DNA from: Falcatimonas sp. MSJ-15
Lineage (GTDB): Bacteria; Bacillota; Clostridia; Lachnospirales; Lachnospiraceae
Direction of reading: 5' to 3'
NCBI RefSeq assembly: GCF_018918265.1
Contig: NZ_JAHLQC010000006.1
Location: 142,212-206,211, forward strand
Length of the DNA stretch: 64,000 nucleotides
Part shown: in pieces, positions 62,312-64,000 of the stretch
Position numbering within the stretch: the stretch's first letter is position 1
Layout of the letters: each line of letters starts with the position of its first letter
Translations under genes and position numbers: made by a program
The notes under the pieces: model-generated
What the model saw: only the letters and a program-made list of their open reading frames with translations
What the model was told of the DNA's origin: nothing
Databases searched by the model: none

Positions 62312-63886
62312 ATGAAACAGAAACTAAAGCGTTTTATGGCAGCATTTATGGCTATGCTCACACTGGTTGGAACACTCTTTACGAATGGAACAACAGCATT
62401 TGCAGCCAGTCCGCAGGCAAATATTGCGTTCTGGAATGCGTCAGTCAAAAATTCCGGAGAAGTAAGTGAGTTGAAGCCCGGATATAATCATGGCAAGATT
62501 CTGTATTCAATTCTTGACGGAAATTCTGCATATTGTATGAATTTCGGATTAAGAGCAGATGGCGGTCAGCTTATGAACAGCTACGATGATGCGAGCACAT
62601 CAATGTCAGTACAGCAGAGAAAGCTTTTAAGTTACTGCCTTTATTATGGGTTTAACAGTACACAAAAGGCGGCACCAAGCAACAGTCAGTGCGATGAGTA
62701 TATCGCAACTCAGGCAATGGTATGGGTTATTGTAGCAGATATCTTTGGAACCGGAAGTGGTGATTCGGCAGCGAGAAAGCTCTGCAACACAGCACCAAGT
62801 CCGGCTTCTTCATACAGCTATTATGAGAGACTCAGGGACAATATCAGCAGCTCCTACAATGCAACACTTCCAAGTTTTGCATCACGCAGAACCAGTGAGG
62901 CACCAACTTATGAATTAAAGTGGAATGATGGAAGTCAGAGATTTGAAACAACATTATCTGACAGCAATGGTGTTTTATCGGATTTTGATTTTGGCATCAG
63001 CGGATATTCTGTTGATAAGAATGGCAACAGTATTACCATATCTTCAACGAGTGTGAATACTACAGCTACAACAGGAACATTCACATCCAATGCAGGCAAG
63101 GTTGAGACAACATCAAGCTGTGTATTCTGGCTTACAGGAAAAAGCGGATATCAGGAGTTTATTTCTGAAAGACCGACAGCAGATCCTGTCAAAGCCTATA
63201 TCAAGGTCAAGACAGAGAACATCGGATATGGTGAGCTTACAAAGACAGATGAGTCAAGCGGAGTGAAGCTTTCCGGTGCAGTTTATGGAATCTATTCTGA
63301 CAGCGGATGCACAAACAGAGTACAGACCATGACAACAGATGGAAACGGATATGCAAAGTCAGCTGCACTTGTTGCAGGCACTTATTATGTAAAAGAAATT
63401 ACCGCACCAAAGGGATATGTCCTTTCCGGTAAGGTTCATACACTTACTGTAAAAGCAGGACAGACAACGGGAATCTCTGCAACAGATAAAGAGCAGCTTG
63501 GAGCAATCACAATCTACAAAGAGGGTGAGGTGCTTAGCTCATGGAATGGAAGCAATTTCACCTATGAGAAAAAGAAGCTTTCCGGAGCAGCATTCAAGGT
63601 AACTGCCGGGGCAGATATCTACAAGGCAGATGGTACAAAGGTGTATAGTGCTGGCGATGTTGTAGCAGAAAGCCTAACAACAGGAACTGACGGACAGGTG
63701 GTATTATCTGACCTTCATCTTGGAACTTATGTGATTACTGAGATTAAGAGCATTGACGGATATACAATCAATACCACACCTCAGACAGTAGCAGTTGAGT
63801 ATAAGGACCAGACTGTGACAGTCCAGTATGAATCAACTACGATTGAGAATACAAGACAGAAAGCGGATGTATCTGTCGTAATATAA
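62312..63886 (+). CDS. Thioester-domain surface adhesin with SpaA/Cna-B repeats, apparently truncated
   Basis: 524 aa. Signal peptide (cleavage near TAFA-AS, residue 31). An N-terminal thioester domain (about 33-285) has Cys75 in NSAYCMNFG and Gln134 in IATQAMVW, the pair that forms the internal thioester used to bind host or cell surfaces covalently. Two SpaA-type Cna-B domains follow (about 294-388 and 395-515; KAYIKVKTENIGYGELTKTD, TYYVKEITAPKGYVLSG, TYVITEIKSIDGYTINT). It ends abruptly after ENTRQKADVSVV with no LPxTG sorting signal, where Cna-B proteins of this kind normally continue. The following DNA looks like an insertion. Secretion without wall attachment is the expected outcome. 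Confidence 0.85.
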   Translation: MKQKLKRFMAAFMAMLTLVGTLFTNGTTAFAASPQANIAFWNASVKNSGEVSELKPGYNHGKILYSILDGNSAYCMNFGLRADGGQLMNSYDDASTSMSVQQRKLLSYCLYYGFNSTQKAAPSNSQCDEYIATQAMVWVIVADIFGTGSGDSAARKLCNTAPSPASSYSYYERLRDNISSSYNATLPSFASRRTSEAPTYELKWNDGSQRFETTLSDSNGVLSDFDFGISGYSVDKNGNSITISSTSVNTTATTGTFTSNAGKVETTSSCVFWLTGKSGYQEFISERPTADPVKAYIKVKTENIGYGELTKTDESSGVKLSGAVYGIYSDSGCTNRVQTMTTDGNGYAKSAALVAGTYYVKEITAPKGYVLSGKVHTLTVKAGQTTGISATDKEQLGAITIYKEGEVLSSWNGSNFTYEKKKLSGAAFKVTAGADIYKADGTKVYSAGDVVAESLTTGTDGQVVLSDLHLGTYVITEIKSIDGYTINTTPQTVAVEYKDQTVTVQYESTTIENTRQKADVSVVI

Positions 63887-63965
63887 AGTTATACTTAAAT
63901 ATGTACAATAAATATTAAATAAGAATGTACAAATGTTATGATATATGGGTTATAAGGAGGAACTC

Positions 63966-64000
63966 ATGATGATATTAAAGAATCAAATCATAACAAACAT
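63966..64000 (+). CDS. Start of an unidentified gene (partial, runs off the window)
   Basis: ATG 63966 follows TAAGGAGGAA, giving MMILKNQIIT... before the window ends. It lies about 80 nt after the truncated adhesin, downstream of a TGTACA-bounded AT-rich stretch, so it may belong to the element that interrupted the adhesin. Confidence 0.5.
   Translation, partial: MMILKNQIITN

Noticed and set aside
1..64000. tRNA or rRNA genes, including a tRNA target for the mobile element
   Set aside because: I found no cloverleaf with GTTCRA-type T-arm and CCA end, nor any rRNA-like stretch, though a tool scan would be more reliable.

Overview
The window looks like chromosome of a low-G+C Firmicute of the family Lachnospiraceae. 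Evidence: AT-rich codon use, strong AGGAGG-type ribosome sites, GTG and TTG starts, a uvrC-hprK-glk-murB-rapZ-whiA-dnaE-pfkA block, YhgE/Pip proteins, DUF6145 before dusB, and a 2-keto-3-deoxygluconate kinase suggesting use of pectin or uronate sugars. It may lie near Lachnospira (Eubacterium eligens), but the sequence alone does not prove the genus. I see no rRNA or tRNA genes.

Layout. 1-9.7 kb: oleate hydratase with an extra N-terminal anchor, MATE and EamA transporters, and two YhgE/Pip membrane proteins around a small split gene. 9.7-14 kb: a helix-turn-helix/aminotransferase fusion behind phased TTGAAC repeats, a KDG kinase and a membrane-anchored trigger-factor-like isomerase (both minus strand). 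14-20 kb: an O-acyltransferase (MBOAT plus SGNH) followed by an ECF sigma factor, a very short anti-sigma-like protein and a hybrid sensor kinase. 20-29 kb: FliB-like protein, a GldA/GldFG-type ABC system, a CE2-like esterase, rubrerythrin and a CAP-domain lipoprotein. 29.5-46.4 kb: housekeeping genes (pyrG, ftsH, uvrC, hprK, glk, murB, rapZ, whiA, dnaE, pfkA, a SpoU-type rRNA methylase). 46.5-57.4 kb: a SleB-type hydrolase, NfeD and SPFH partners, argF, a decayed IS607-type element, birA, dusB, greA and lysS.

From about 57.42 kb to the end composition shifts to higher G+C and the content becomes that of an integrated mobile element. It has three tandem DUF6462 excisionase-like genes, a gene-free stretch that folds into many hairpins (candidate large RNA), several very small membrane proteins, a ParM/ParR-like partition pair, a lipoprotein behind an attenuator-like leader, and a thioester/SpaA surface adhesin that seems cut short by another insertion.

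Best candidates for something undescribed: (1) two ~210-nt palindromic elements at 28.86-29.44 kb with a shared core but different, compensating stems; (2) the structured ~450-nt gene-free region at 58.70-59.15 kb; (3) a leader peptide with mutually exclusive hairpins at 61.31-61.43 kb; (4) a TnpB that has lost its RuvC-II segment beside a gutted TnpA. All structural claims come from reading complementary segments by eye; no folding or database search was run.
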